The notes under the pieces: generated by a model
Databases searched by the model: none
What the model was told of the DNA's origin: nothing
What the model saw: only the letters and a program-made list of their open reading frames with translations
Program-made: the position numbers and the translations under genes
NCBI RefSeq assembly: GCF_027942865.1
Contig: NC_134510.1
Span: forward strand, 22,003,209-22,067,208
DNA from: Odontesthes bonariensis
Lineage: Eukaryota > Chordata > Actinopteri > Atheriniformes > Atherinopsidae
Direction of reading: 5' to 3'
Length of the DNA: 64,000 bases
Part shown: positions 11,180 to 24,825 of the stretch, one piece after another
Numbering within the stretch: the first letter of the stretch is position 1
How the letters are laid out: every line of letters starts with the position of its first letter

Positions 11180-12417
11180 TTTGGCTACAAAGGGTTAAAA
11201 TGGCCGTTTTCATTTGGAATGTAAAACCAGGAGCTCGCTCCGTGGAGTGTAGACGACAAAGCTGTAGAGCCAGAAAAAGGCCACAAAAAAATGCAATAAT
11301 TGACTGTTGTAGCTGAGGAAGAAGCCTCCTGTGTTTTCATTAATCTAGGTTTTTTGAGATGATTCCTTTTGACCAGTTCACTTTCCTAACATGGGCTGTG
11401 TTTCCCTCTTGACAAACATCCACAATTCATAGTAGTCTTTGCTGAAACCTGGGATTGAACCAGGGACCTTCTGATCTTCAGTCTGACGCTCTCCCAAATG
11501 AGCTATTTGGGCTAAAAAGGGCTAAAATGGCAGTTTTCATTTGGAAAGTAAAACCAGGAACTCGCTCCATGGAGTGTAGACGACAAAGCTGGGGAGCCAG
11601 ATAAAGGCCACAAAAAAAATGCAATAATTGACTGTTGTAGCTGAGGAAGAAGCCTCCTGTGTTTTCGTTAATGCAGATTTTTTGGAGTTTATGCCTTTTT
11701 ACCGGTTCACTTTCCTAACATGGGCTGTTGTTCCCTCTTGACAAACATCCACAAATCATAGTAGTCTTTGCTGAAACCTTGGATTGAACCAGGGACCTTC
11801 AGATCTTCAGTCTGATGCTCTCCCAACTGAGCTATTTGGGCTACAAAGGGCTAAAATGGCAGCTTTCATTTGGAAAGTAAAACCAGGAACTCGCTCCGTG
11901 GAGCGTAGACGACAAACCTGTGGAGCCAGATAAAGGCCACAAAATCGCAATAATTGACTGTTGTAGCTGAGGAAGAAGCCTCCTGTGTTTTCATTAATCT
12001 AGGTTTTTTGAGATGATTCCTTTTGACTAGTTCACTTTCCTAACATTGGCTGTGTTTCCCTCTTGACAAACATCCACAATTCATAGTAGTCTTTGCCGAA
12101 ACACGGGATTGACAAGGGACCTTCAGATCTTCAGTCTGATGCTCTCCCAACTGAGCTATTTTGGCTACAAAGGGTTAAAATGGCCGTTTTCATTTGGAAT
12201 GTAAAACCAGGAGCTCGCTCCGTGGAGCGTAGACGACAAACCTGTGGAGCCAGATAAAGGCCACAAAATCGCAATAATTGACTGTTGTAGCTGAGGAAGA
12301 AGCCTCCTGTGTTTTCATTAATCTAGGTTTTTTGAGATGATTCCTTTTGACCAGTTCACTTTCCTAACATGGGCTGTGTTTCCCTCTTGACAAACATCCA
12401 CAATTCATAGTAGTCTT

Positions 12418-12490
12418 TGCTGAAAGCTGGGATTGAACCAGCAACCTTCAAATCTTAAGTCTGACGCTCTACCAACTGAGCTATTTTGGC
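12418..12490 (-). tRNA. tRNA-like, anticodon TAA, class L
   Basis: Class L. The 5' flank reads AATCTTAATAATT instead of the usual AATCGCAATAATT. Confidence 0.58.
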
Positions 12491-12743
12491 TACAAAGGGT
12501 TAAAATGGCCGTTTTCATTTGGAAAGTAAAACCAGGAACTCGCTCCGTGGAGCGTAGACGACAAACCTGTGGAGCCAGATAAAGGCCACAAAATCTTAAT
12601 AATTGACTGTTGTAGCTGAGGAAGAAGCCTCCTGTGTTATCGTTAATGCAGATTTTTTGGAGTTTATGCCTTTTTACCGGTTCAATTTCCTAACATGGGC
12701 TGTTGTTCCCTCTTGACAAACATCCACAATTCATAGTAGTCTT

Positions 12744-12776
12744 TGCCGAAACCCAGGATTGAACGAGGGACCTTCT

Positions 12777-12808
<32 letters not shown>

Positions 12809-12816
12809 TTTTCGGC
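12744..12816 (-). tRNA. tRNA-Phe-like, GAA, class F2
   Basis: Class F2, just right of the class L copy at 12418. Confidence 0.5.
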
Positions 12817-13101
12817 TACAAAGGGCTAAAATGGCAGCTTTCATTTTGAAACTAAAACCAGGAACTCGCTCCGTGGAGCGTAGACGACAAACCTGTGGAG
12901 CCAGATAAAGGCCAGAAAATCGCAATAATTGACTGTTGTAGCTGAGGAAGAAGCCTCCTGTGTTTTCATTAATCTTGGTTTTTTGAGATGATTCCTTTTG
13001 ACCAGTTCACTTTACTAACATGGACTGTGTTTCCCTCTTGACAAACATCCACAATTCATAGTAGTCTTTGCTGAAACCTGGGATTGAACCAGGGACCTTC
13101 T

Positions 13102-13135
<34 letters not shown>

Positions 13136-13425
13136 TTGGGCTACAAAGGGCTAAAATGGCCGTTTTCATTTGGAAAGTGAAACCAGGAACTCGCTCAGTG
13201 GAGTGTAGACGACAAAGCTGTAGAGCCAGAAAAAGGCCACAAAAAAATGCAATAATTGACTGTTGTAGCTGAGGAAGAAGCCTCCTGTGTTTTCATTAAT
13301 CTAGTTTATTTGAGATGATTCCTTTTGACCAGTTCACTGTCCTAACATGGGCTTTGTTTCCCTCTTGACAAACATCCACAATTCATAGTCTTTGCCGAAA
13401 CCCAGGATTGAACGAGGGACCTTCT

Positions 13426-13459
<34 letters not shown>

Positions 13460-14042
13460 TTGGGCTACAAAGGGCTAAAATGGCAGTTTTCATTTGGAAA
13501 GTAAAACCAGGAACTCGCTCCGTGGAGTGTAGACGACAAAGCTGGGGAGCCAGATAAAGGCCACAAAATCGCAATAATTGACTGTTGTAGCTGAGGAAGA
13601 AGCCTCCTGTGTTTTCATCAATCTTGGTTTTTTGAGATGATTCCTTTTGAACAATTCACTTCCCTAACATGGGCTGTTGTTCCCTCTTGACAAACATCCA
13701 CAATTCATAGTAGTCTTTGCCGAAACACAGGATTGAACGAGGGACCTTCAGATCTTCAGCCTGACGCTCTCCCAACTGAGCTACTTGGGCTACAAAAGGC
13801 TAAAATGGCAGCTTTCATTTGGAAAGTAAAACCAGGAACTCGCTCCGTGGAGTGTAGACGACAAAGCTGGGGAGCCAGATAAAGGCCACAAAATCGCAAT
13901 AATTGACTGTTGTAGCTGAGGAAGAAGCCTCCTGTGTTTTCATCAATCTTGGTTTTTTGAGATGATTCCTTTTGAACAATTCACTTCCCTAACATGGGCT
14001 GTTGTTCCCTCTTGACAAACATCCACAATTCATAGTAGTCTT

Positions 14043-14075
14043 TGCCGAAACCCAGGATTGAACGAGGGACCTTCT

Positions 14076-14107
<32 letters not shown>

Positions 14108-14115
14108 TTTTCGGC
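14043..14115 (-). tRNA. tRNA-Phe-like, GAA, class F2
   Basis: Class F2; repeated 1299 bp on at 15342. Confidence 0.5.
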
Positions 14116-14400
14116 TACAAAGGGCTAAAATGGCAGCTTTCATTTTGAAACTAAAACCAGGAACTCGCTCCGTGGAGCGTAGACGACAAAGCTGGGGAGC
14201 CAGATAAAGGCCAGAAAATCGCAATAATTGACTGTTGTAGCTGAGGAAGAAGCCTCCTGTGTTTTCATTAATCTTGGTTTTTTGAGATGATTCCTTTTGA
14301 CCAGTTCACTTTACTAACATGGACTGTGTTTCCCTCTTGACAAACATCCACAATTCATAGTAGTCTTTGCTGAAACCTGGGATTGAACCAGGGACCTTCT

Positions 14401-14434
<34 letters not shown>

Positions 14435-14724
14435 TTGGGCTACAAAGGGCTAAAATGGCCGTTTTCATTTGGAAAGTGAAACCAGGAACTCGCTCAGTGG
14501 AGTGTAGACGACAAAGCTGTAGAGCCAGAAAAAGGCCACAAAAAAATGCAATAATTGACTGTTGTAGCTGAGGAAGAAGCCTCCTGTGTTTTCATTAATC
14601 TAGTTTATTTGAGATGATTCCTTTTGACCAGTTCACTGTCCTAACATGGGCTTTGTTTCCCTCTTGACAAACATCCACAATTCATAGTCTTTGCCGAAAC
14701 CCAGGATTGAACGAGGGACCTTCT

Positions 14725-14758
<34 letters not shown>

Positions 14759-15341
14759 TTGGGCTACAAAGGGCTAAAATGGCAGTTTTCATTTGGAAAG
14801 TAAAACCAGGAACTCGCTCCGTGGAGTGTAGACGACAAAGCTGGGGAGCCAGATAAAGGCCACAAAATCGCAATAATTGACTGTTGTAGCTGAGGAAGAA
14901 GCCTCCTGTGTTTTCATCAATCTTGGTTTTTTGAGATGATTCCTTTTGAACAATTCACTTCCCTAACATGGGCTGTTGTTCCCTCTTGACAAACATCCAC
15001 AATTCATAGTAGTCTTTGCCGAAACACAGGATTGAACGAGGGACCTTCAGATCTTCAGCCTGACGCTCTCCCAACTGAGCTACTTGGGCTACAAAAGGCT
15101 AAAATGGCAGCTTTCATTTGGAAAGTAAAACCAGGAACTCGCTCCGTGGAGTGTAGACGACAAAGCTGGGGAGCCAGATAAAGGCCACAAAATCGCAATA
15201 ATTGACTGTTGTAGCTGAGGAAGAAGCCTCCTGTGTTTTCATCAATCTTGGTTTTTTGAGATGATTCCTTTTGAACAATTCACTTCCCTAACATGGGCTG
15301 TTGTTCCCTCTTGACAAACATCCACAATTCATAGTAGTCTT

Positions 15342-15374
15342 TGCCGAAACCCAGGATTGAACGAGGGACCTTCT

Positions 15375-15406
<32 letters not shown>

Positions 15407-15414
15407 TTTTCGGC
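15342..15414 (-). tRNA. tRNA-Phe-like, GAA, class F2
   Basis: Class F2; second member of the 1299-bp pair with 14043. Confidence 0.5.
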
Positions 15415-15699
15415 TACAAAGGGCTAAAATGGCAGCTTTCATTTTGAAACTAAAACCAGGAACTCGCTCCGTGGAGCGTAGACGACAAAGCTGGGGAGCC
15501 AGATAAAGGCCAGAAAATCGCAATAATTGACTGTTGTAGCTGAGGAAGAAGCCTCCTGTGTTTTCATTAATCTTGGTTTTTTGAGATGATTCCTTTTGAC
15601 CAGTTCACTTTACTAACATGGACTGTGTTTCCCTCTTGACAAACATCCACAATTCATAGTAGTCTTTGCTGAAACCTGGGATTGAACCAGGGACCTTCT

Positions 15700-15733
<34 letters not shown>

Positions 15734-16028
15734 TTGGGCTAAAAAGGGCTAAAATGGCCGTTTTCATTTGGAAAGTAAAACCAGGAACTCACTCCATGGA
15801 GTGTAGACGACAAAGCTGGGGAGCCAGATAAAGGCCACAAAAAAAATGCAATAATTGACTGTTGTAGCTGAGGAAGAAGCCTCCTGTGTTTTCGTTAATG
15901 CAGATTTTTTGGAGTTTATGCCTTTTTACCGGTTCACTTTCCTAACATGGGCTGTTGTTCCCTCTTGACAAACATCCACAAATCATAGTAGTCTTTGCTG
16001 AAACCTTGGATTGAACGAGGGACCTTCT

Positions 16029-16062
<34 letters not shown>

Positions 16063-16342
16063 TTGGTTTACAAAGGGCTAAAATGGCAGCTTTCATTTTG
16101 AAACTAAAACCAGGAACTCGCTCCGTGGAGCGTAGACGACAAACCTGTGGAGCCAGATAATCGCAATAATTGACTGTTGTAGCTGAGGAAGAAGCCTCCT
16201 GTGTTTTCATTAATCTTGGTTTTTTGAGATGATTCCTTTTGACCAGTTCACTTTACTAACATGGACTGTGTTTCCCTCTTGACAAACATCCACAATTCAT
16301 AGTAGTCTTTGCTGAAACCTGGGATTGAACCAGGGACCTTCT

Positions 16343-16376
<34 letters not shown>

Positions 16377-16666
16377 TTGGGCTACAAAGGGCTAAAATGG
16401 CCGTTTTCATTTGGAAAGTGAAACCAGGAACTCGCTCAGTGGAGTGTAGACGACAAAGCTGTAGAGCCAGAAAAAGGCCACAAAAAAATGCAATAATTGA
16501 CTGTTGTAGCTGAGGAAGAAGCCTCCTGTGTTTTCATTAATCTAGTTTATTTGAGATGATTCCTTTTGACCAGTTCACTGTCCTAACATGGGCTTTGTTT
16601 CCCTCTTGACAAACATCCACAATTCATAGTCTTTGCCGAAACCCAGGATTGAACGAGGGACCTTCT

Positions 16667-16700
<34 letters not shown>

Positions 16701-16958
16701 TTGGGCTACAAAGGGCTAAAATGGCAGTTTTCATTTGGAAAGTAAAACCAGGAACTCGCTCCGTGGAGTGTAGACGACAAAGCTGGGGAGCCAGATAAAG
16801 GCCACAAAATCGCAATAATTGACTGTTGTAGCTGAGGAAGAAGCCTCCTGTGTTTTCATCAATCTTGGTTTTTTGAGATGATTCCTTTTGAACAATTCAC
16901 TTCCCTAACATGGGCTGTTGTTCCCTCTTGACAAACATCCACAATTCATAGTAGTCTT

Positions 16959-16991
16959 TGCCGAAACCCAGGATTGAACGAGGGACCTTCT

Positions 16992-17023
<32 letters not shown>

Positions 17024-17031
17024 TTTTCGGC
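16959..17031 (-). tRNA. tRNA-Phe-like, GAA, class F2
   Basis: Class F2, in the first copy of the 9.1-kb duplication. Confidence 0.5.
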
Positions 17032-17316
17032 TACAAAGGGCTAAAATGGCAGCTTTCATTTTGAAACTAAAACCAGGAACTCGCTCCGTGGAGCGTAGAC
17101 GACAAAGCTGGGGAGCCAGATAAAGGCCAGAAAATCGCAATAATTGACTGTTGTAGCTGAGGAAGAAGCCTCCTGTGTTTTCATTAATCTTGGTTTTTTG
17201 AGATGATTCCTTTTGACCAGTTCACTTTACTAACATGGACTGTGTTTCCCTCTTGACAAACATCCACAATTCATAGTAGTCTTTGCTGAAACCTGGGATT
17301 GAACCAGGGACCTTCT

Positions 17317-17350
<34 letters not shown>

Positions 17351-17640
17351 TTGGGCTACAAAGGGCTAAAATGGCCGTTTTCATTTGGAAAGTGAAACCA
17401 GGAACTCGCTCCGTGGAGTGTAGACGACAAAGCTGTAGAGCCAGAAAAAGGCCACAAAAAAATGCAATAATTGACTGTTGTAGCTGAGGAAGAAGCCTCC
17501 TGTGTTTTCATTAATCTAGTTTATTTGAGATGATTCCTTTTGACCAGTTCACTGTCCTAACATGGGCTTTGTTTCCCTCTTGACAAACATCCACAATTCA
17601 TAGTCTTTGCCGAAACCCAGGATTGAACGAGGGACCTTCT

Positions 17641-17674
<34 letters not shown>

Positions 17675-17935
17675 TTGGGCTACAAAGGACTAAAATGGCA
17701 GTTTTCATTTGGAAAGTAAAACCAGGAACTCGCTCCGTGGAGTGTAGACGACAAAGCTGGGGAGCCAGATAAAGGCCACAAAAAAAATGCAATAACTGAC
17801 TGTTGTAGCTGAGGAAGAAGCCTCCTGTGTTTTCATCAATCTTGGTTTTTTGAGATGATTCCTTTTGAACAATTCACTTCCCTAACATGGGCTGTTGTTC
17901 CCTCTTGACAAACATCCACAATTCATAGTAGTCTT

Positions 17936-17968
17936 TGCCGAAACCCAGGATTGAACGAGGGACCTTCT

Positions 17969-18000
<32 letters not shown>

Positions 18001-18008
18001 TTTTCGGC
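17936..18008 (-). tRNA. tRNA-Phe-like, GAA, class F2
   Basis: Class F2; partner at 27365 (offset 9429). Confidence 0.5.
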
Positions 18009-18260
18009 TACAAAGGGCTAAAATGGCAGCTTTCATTTTGAAACTAAAACCAGGAACTCGCTCCGTGGAGCGTAGACGACAAAGCTGTGGAGCCAGATAA
18101 AGGCCACAAAATCGCAATAATTGACTGTTGTAGATTAGGAAGAAGCCTCCTGTGTTTTCATCAATCTTGGTTTTTTGAGATGATTCCTTTTGAACAATTC
18201 ACTTCCCTAACATGGGCTGTTGTTCCCTCTTGACAAACATCCACAATTCATAGTAGTCTT

Positions 18261-18293
18261 TGCCGAAACCCAGGATTGAACGAGGGACCTTCG

Positions 18294-18325
<32 letters not shown>

Positions 18326-18333
18326 TTTTCGGC
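18261..18333 (-). tRNA. tRNA-Phe-like, GAA, class F2
   Basis: Class F2 with the A-C anticodon-stem mismatch; partner at 27690. Confidence 0.5.
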
Positions 18334-18585
18334 TACAAAGGGCTAAAATGGCAGCTTTCATTTTGAAACTAAAACCAGGAACTCGCTCCGTGGAGCGTAG
18401 ACGACAAAGCTGTGGAGCCAGATAAAGGCCACAAAATCGCAATAATTGACTGTTGTAGCTGAGGAAGAAGCCTCCTGTGTTTTCATTAATCTTGGTTTTT
18501 TGAGATGATTCCTTTTGACCAGTTCACTTTACTAACATGGACTGTGTTTCCCTCTTGACAAACATCCACAATTCATAGTAGTCTT

Positions 18586-18658
18586 TGCCGAAACACGGAA
18601 TTGAACCAGGGACCTTCAGATCTTCAGTCTGATGCTCTCCCAACTGAGCTTTTTCGGC
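18586..18658 (-). tRNA. tRNA-Phe-like, GAA, class F1a
   Basis: Counterpart of the copy at 63 in the second large block (offset 18523). Confidence 0.5.
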
Positions 18659-18935
18659 TACAAAGGGCTAAAATGGCCGTTTTCATTTGGAAAGTAAAAC
18701 CAGGAACTCGCTCCGTGGAGCGTAGACGACAAAGCTGTGGAGCCAGATAAAGGCCACAAAATCGCAATAATTGACTGTTGTAGCTGAGGAAGAAGCCTCC
18801 TGTGTTTTCATTAATCTAGGTTTTTCGATATGATTCCTTTTTGCCAGTTCAATTTCCTAACATGGTTTGTGTTCCCCTCTAGAAAAACATCCACAATTCA
18901 TAGTAGTCTTTTCTAAAAGCTGGGATTGAACCAGA

Positions 18936-18977
<42 letters not shown>

Positions 18978-19238
18978 TTTGGCTACAAAGGGTTAAAATG
19001 GCAGCTTTCATTTGGAAAGTGAAACCAGGAACTCGCTCCGTGGAGTGTAGACGACAAAGCTGGGGAGCCAGATAAAGGCCACAAAAAAAATGCAATAACT
19101 GACTGTTGTAGCTGAGGAAGAAGCCTCCTGTGTTTTCATCAATCTTGGTTTTTTGAGATGATTCCTTTTGAACAATTCACTTCCCTAACATGGGCTGTTG
19201 TTCCCTCTTGACAAACATCCACAATTCATAGTAGTCTT

Positions 19239-19271
19239 TGCCGAAACCCAGGATTGAACGAGGGACCTTCT

Positions 19272-19303
<32 letters not shown>

Positions 19304-19311
19304 TTTTCGGC
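19239..19311 (-). tRNA. tRNA-Phe-like, GAA, class F2
   Basis: Class F2, 1303 bp after 17936. Confidence 0.5.
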
Positions 19312-19563
19312 TACAAAGGGCTAAAATGGCAGCTTTCATTTTGAAACTAAAACCAGGAACTCGCTCCGTGGAGCGTAGACGACAAAGCTGTGGAGCCAGA
19401 TAAAGGCCACAAAATCGCAATAATTGACTGTTGTAGATTAGGAAGAAGCCTCCTGTGTTTTCATCAATCTTGGTTTTTTGAGATGATTCCTTTTGAACAA
19501 TTCACTTCCCTAACATGGGCTGTTGTTCCCTCTTGACAAACATCCACAATTCATAGTAGTCTT

Positions 19564-19596
19564 TGCCGAAACCCAGGATTGAACGAGGGACCTTCG

Positions 19597-19628
<32 letters not shown>

Positions 19629-19636
19629 TTTTCGGC
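19564..19636 (-). tRNA. tRNA-Phe-like, GAA, class F2
   Basis: Class F2 with the A-C mismatch, 1303 bp after 18261. Confidence 0.5.
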
Positions 19637-19888
19637 TACAAAGGGCTAAAATGGCAGCTTTCATTTTGAAACTAAAACCAGGAACTCGCTCCGTGGAGCG
19701 TAGACGACAAAGCTGTGGAGCCAGATAAAGGCCACAAAATCGCAATAATTGACTGTTGTAGCTGAGGAAGAAGCCTCCTGTGTTTTCATTAATCTTGGTT
19801 TTTTGAGATGATTCCTTTTGACCAGTTCACTTTACTAACATGGACTGTGTTTCCCTCTTGACAAACATCCACAATTCATAGTAGTCTT

Positions 19889-19961
19889 TGCCGAAACACG
19901 GAATTGAACCAGGGACCTTCAGATCTTCAGTCTGATGCTCTCCCAACTGAGCTTTTTCGGC
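19889..19961 (-). tRNA. tRNA-Phe-like, GAA, class F1a
   Basis: Counterpart of the copy at 1366 (offset 18523), again 1303 bp after its partner. Confidence 0.5.
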
Positions 19962-20238
19962 TACAAAGGGCTAAAATGGCCGTTTTCATTTGGAAAGTAA
20001 AACCAGGAACTCGCTCCGTGGAGCGTAGACGACAAAGCTGTGGAGCCAGATAAAGGCCACAAAATCGCAATAATTGACTGTTGTAGCTGAGGAAGAAGCC
20101 TCCTGTGTTTTCATTAATCTAGGTTTTTCGATATGATTCCTTTTTGCCAGTTCAATTTCCTAACATGGTTTGTGTTCCCCTCTAGAAAAACATCCACAAT
20201 TCATAGTAGTCTTTTCTAAAAGCTGGGATTGAACCAGA

Positions 20239-20280
<42 letters not shown>

Positions 20281-20561
20281 TTTGGCTACAAAGGGTTAAA
20301 ATGGCAGCTTTCATTTGGAAAGTGAAACCAGGAACTCGCTCCGTGGAGTGTAGACGACAAAGCTGTAGAGCCAGATAAAGGCCACAAAAAAATGCAATAA
20401 TTGACTGTTGTAGCTGAGGAAGAAGCCTCCTGTGTTTTCATTAATCTAGTTTATTTTTGATGATTCCTTTTGACCAGTTCACTGTCCTAACATGGGCTTT
20501 GTTTCCCTCTTGACAAACATCCACAATTCATAGCAGTCTTTGCCGAAACACGGGATTGACA

Positions 20562-20606
<45 letters not shown>

Positions 20607-20885
20607 TTTGGCTACAAAGGGTTAAAATGGCCGTTTTCATTTGGAAAGTAAAACCAGGAACTCGCTCCGTGGAGCGTAGACGACAAACCTGTGGAGCCAG
20701 ATAAAGGCCACAAAATCGCAATAATTGACTGTTGTAGCTGAGGAAGAAGCCTCCTGTGTTTTCATTAATCTAGGTTTTTTGAGATGATTCCTTTTGACTA
20801 GTTCACTTTCCTAACATTGGCTGTGTTTCCCTCTTGACAAACATCCACAATTCATAGTAGTCTTTGCCGAAACACGGGATTGACA

Positions 20886-20928
<43 letters not shown>

Positions 20929-21213
20929 TTTTCGGCTACAAAGGGCTAAAATGGCCGTTTTCATTTGGAAAGTAAAACCAGGAACTCGCTCCGTGGAGCG
21001 TAGACGACAAAGCTGTGGAGCCAGATAAAGGCCACAAAATCGCAATAATTGACTGTTGTAGCTGAGGAAGAAGCCTCCTGTGTTTTCATTAATCTAGGTT
21101 TTTCGATATGATTCCTTTTTGCCAGTTCAATTTCCTAACATGGTTTGTGTTCCCCTCTAGAAAAACATCCACAATTCATAGTAGTCTTTTCTAAAAGCTG
21201 GGATTGAACCAGA

Positions 21214-21255
<42 letters not shown>

Positions 21256-21536
21256 TTTGGCTACAAAGGGTTAAAATGGCAGCTTTCATTTGGAAAGTGA
21301 AACCAGGAACTCGCTCCGTGGAGTGTAGACGACAAAGCTGTAGAGCCAGATAAAGGCCACAAAAAAATGCAATAATTGACTGTTGTAGCTGAGGAAGAAG
21401 CCTCCTGTGTTTTCATTAATCTAGTTTATTTTTGATGATTCCTTTTGACCAGTTCACTGTCCTAACATGGGCTTTGTTTCCCTCTTGACAAACATCCACA
21501 ATTCATAGCAGTCTTTGCCGAAACACGGGATTGACA

Positions 21537-21581
<45 letters not shown>

Positions 21582-21860
21582 TTTGGCTACAAAGGGTTAA
21601 AATGGCCGTTTTCATTTGGAAAGTAAAACCAGGAACTCGCTCCGTGGAGCGTAGACGACAAACCTGTGGAGCCAGATAAAGGCCACAAAATCGCAATAAT
21701 TGACTGTTGTAGCTGAGGAAGAAGCCTCCTGTGTTTTCATTAATCTAGGTTTTTTGAGATGATTCCTTTTGACTAGTTCACTTTCCTAACATTGGCTGTG
21801 TTTCCCTCTTGACAAACATCCACAATTCATAGTAGTCTTTGCCGAAACACGGGATTGACA

Positions 21861-21905
<45 letters not shown>

Positions 21906-22163
21906 TTTGGCTACAAAGGGTTAAAATGGCCGTTTTCATTTGGAATGTAAAACCAGGAGCTCGCTCCGTGGAGCGTAGACGACAAACCTGTGGAGCCAGA
22001 TAAAGGCCACAAAATCGCAATAATTGACTGTTGTAGCTGAGGAAGAAGCCTCCTGTGTTTTCATTAATCTAGGTTTTTTGAGATGATTCCTTTTGACCAG
22101 TTCACTTTCCTAACATGGGCTGTGTTCCCCTCTTGACAAACATCCACAATTCATAGTAGTCTT

Positions 22164-22236
22164 TGCTGAAAGCTGGGATTGAACCAGCAACCTTCAAATC
22201 TTAAGTCTGACGCTCTACCAACTGAGCTATTTTGGC
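22164..22236 (-). tRNA. tRNA-like, anticodon TAA, class L
   Basis: Class L; block counterpart of 2666 (offset 19498). Confidence 0.58.
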
Positions 22237-22507
22237 TACAAAGGGTTAAAATGGCCGTTTTCATTTGGAATGTAAAACCAGGAGCTCGCTCCGTGGAGCG
22301 TAGACGACAAAGCTGTGGAGCCAGATAAAGGCCACAAAATCGCAATAATTGACTGTTGTAGCTGAGGAAGAAGCCTCCTGTGTTTTCATTAATCTAGGTT
22401 TTTCGATATGATTCCTTTTTGCCAGTTCAATTTACTAACATGGTTTGTGTTCCCCTCTAGACAAACATCCACAATACATAGTCTTTGCCGAAACACGGGA
22501 TTGAACG

Positions 22508-22552
<45 letters not shown>

Positions 22553-22827
22553 TTGGGCTACAAAAGGCTAAAATGGCAGCTTTCATTTGGAAAGTAAAAC
22601 CAGGAACTCGCTCCGTGGAGTGTAGACGACAAAGCTGGGGAGCCAGATAAAGGCCACAAAATCGCAATAATTGACTGTTGTAGCTGAGGAAGAAGCCTCC
22701 TTTGTTTTCATTAATCTAGGTTTTTTGAGATGATTCCTTTTGACCAATTCACTTTCCTAACATGGGCTTTGTTTCCCTCTTGACAAACATCCACAATTCA
22801 TAGTAGCCTTTTCTGAAAGCTGGGATT

Positions 22828-22877
<50 letters not shown>

Positions 22878-23135
22878 TTTGGCTACAAAGGGTTAAAATG
22901 GCCGTTTTCATTTGGAAAGTGAAACCAGGAACTCGCTCCGTGGAGCGTAGACAACAAAGCTGTGGAGCCAGATAAAGGCCACAAAATCGTAATAATTGAC
23001 TGTTGTAGCTGAGGAAGAAGCCTCCTGTGTTTTCATTAATCTAGTTTTTTTGAGATGATTCCTTTTGACCAGTTCACTTTCCTAACATGGGCTGTGTTTC
23101 CCTCTTGACAAACATCCAAAATTCATAGTAGTCTT

Positions 23136-23208
23136 TGCTGAAAGCTGGGATTGAACCAGCAACCTTCAAATCTTAAGTCTGACGCTCTACCAACTGAGCT
23201 ATTTTGGC
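23136..23208 (-). tRNA. tRNA-like, anticodon TAA, class L
   Basis: Class L; block counterpart of 3638. Confidence 0.58.
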
Positions 23209-23786
23209 TACAAAGGGTTAAAATGGCCGTTTTCATTTGGAAAGTAAAACCAGGAACTCGCTCCGTGGAGCGTAGACGACAAAGCTGTGGAGCCAGATAA
23301 AGGCCACAAAATCGCAATAATTGACTGTTGTAGCTGAGGAAGAAGCCTCCTGTGTTATCGTTAATGCAGATTTTTTGGAGTTTATGCCTTTTTACCGGTT
23401 CAATTTCCTAACATGGGCTGTTGTTCCCTCTTGACAAACATCCACAATTCATAGTAGTCTTTGCCGAAACACGGGATTGAACCAGGGACCTTCAGATCTT
23501 CAGCCTGACGCTCTCCCAACTGAGCTATTTGGGCTACAAAAGGCTAAAATGGCAGCTTTCATTTGGAAAGTAAAACCAGGAACTCGCTCCGTGGAGTGTA
23601 GACAACAAAGCTGGGGAGCCAGATAAAGGCCACAAAATCGCAATAATTGACTGTTGTAGCTGAGGAAGAAGCCTCCTGTGTTTTCATCAATCTTGGTTTT
23701 TTGAGATGATTCCTTTTGAACAATTCACTTCCCTAACATGGGCTGTTGTTCCCTCTTGACAAACATCCACAATTCATAGTAGTCTT

Positions 23787-23819
23787 TGCCGAAACCCAGG
23801 ATTGAACGAGGGACCTTCT

Positions 23820-23851
<32 letters not shown>

Positions 23852-23859
23852 TTTTCGGC
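23787..23859 (-). tRNA. tRNA-Phe-like, GAA, class F2
   Basis: Class F2; block counterpart of 4289, but with the normal C3. Confidence 0.5.
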
Positions 23860-24111
23860 TACAAAGGGCTAAAATGGCAGCTTTCATTTTGAAACTAAAA
23901 CCAGGAACTCGCTCCGTGGAGCGTAGACGACAAAGCTGTGGAGCCAGATAAAGGCCACAAAATCGCAATAATTGACTGTTGTAGCTGAGGAAGAAGCCTC
24001 CTGTGTTTTCATTAATCTTGGTTTTTTGAGATGATTCCTTTTGACCAGTTCACTTTACTAACATGGACTGTGTTTCCCTCTTGACAAACATCCACAATTC
24101 ATAGTAGTCTT

Positions 24112-24184
24112 TGCCGAAACACGGGATTAAACCAGGGACCTTCAGATCTTCAGTCTGATGCTCTCCCAACTGAGCTTTTTCGGC
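24112..24184 (-). tRNA. tRNA-Phe-like, GAA, class F1b
   Basis: Block copy of the 4614 sequence (offset 19498) with the same C56 change. Confidence 0.45.
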
Positions 24185-24433
24185 TACAAAGGGCTAAAAT
24201 GGCCGTTTTCATTTGGAAAGTAAAACCAGGAACTCGCTCCGTGGAGCGTAGACGACAAAGCTGTGGAGCCAGATAAAGGCCACAAAATCGCAATAATTGA
24301 CTGTTGTAGCTGAGGAAGAAGCCTCCTGTGTTTTCATTAATCTAGGTTTTTCGATATGATTCCTTTTTGCCAGTTCAATTTCCTAACATGGTTTGTGTTC
24401 CCCTCTAGAAAAACATCCACAATACATAGTCTT

Positions 24434-24466
24434 TGCCGAAACCCGGGATTGAACGAGGGACCTTCT

Positions 24467-24498
<32 letters not shown>

Positions 24499-24506
24499 TT
24501 TTCGGC
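24434..24506 (-). tRNA. tRNA-Phe-like, GAA, class F3
   Basis: Block copy of 4936 (offset 19498). A T5 run lies at 24409-24413. Confidence 0.5.
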
Positions 24507-24791
24507 TACAAAGGGCTAAAATGGCAGCTTTCATTTGGAAAGTAAAACCAGGAACTCGCTCCGTGGAGTGTAGACGACAAAGCTGGGGAGCCAGATAAAG
24601 GCCACAAAATCGCAATAATTGACTGTTGTAGCTGAGGAAGAAGCCTCCTTTGTTTTCATTAATCTAGGTTTTTTGAGATGATTCCTTTTGACCAATTCAC
24701 TTTACTAACATGGGCTTTGTTTCCCTCTTGACAAACATCCACAATTCATAGTAGTCTTTTCTAAAAGCTGGGATTGAACCAGGGACCTTCT

Positions 24792-24825
<34 letters not shown>

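Larger units (their letters stand above)
13069..15666. repeat. Two 1299-bp four-unit repeats
   Basis: Segments 13069-14367 and 14368-15666 carry the same order of unit variants; the third start of the series at 15667 is partial. They look nearly identical by eye. Confidence 0.75.
15690..24781. repeat. 9.1-kb tandem duplication, first copy
   Basis: This 28-unit segment is followed directly by a second copy starting at about 24782. The offset is 9092 bp up to 16160 and 9103 bp after it, because this copy alone has lost 11 bp there. Further right the offset becomes 9429, then 8454 once the 975-bp expansion is passed. Confidence 0.75.
18524..24782. repeat. Large block, copy 2, with a three-unit expansion
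   Basis: It matches copy 1 up to about 5280. A 975-bp (three-unit) internal duplication near 20.9-21.9 kb is missing from copies 1 and 3. It ends at the 9.1-kb duplication junction. Confidence 0.8.
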
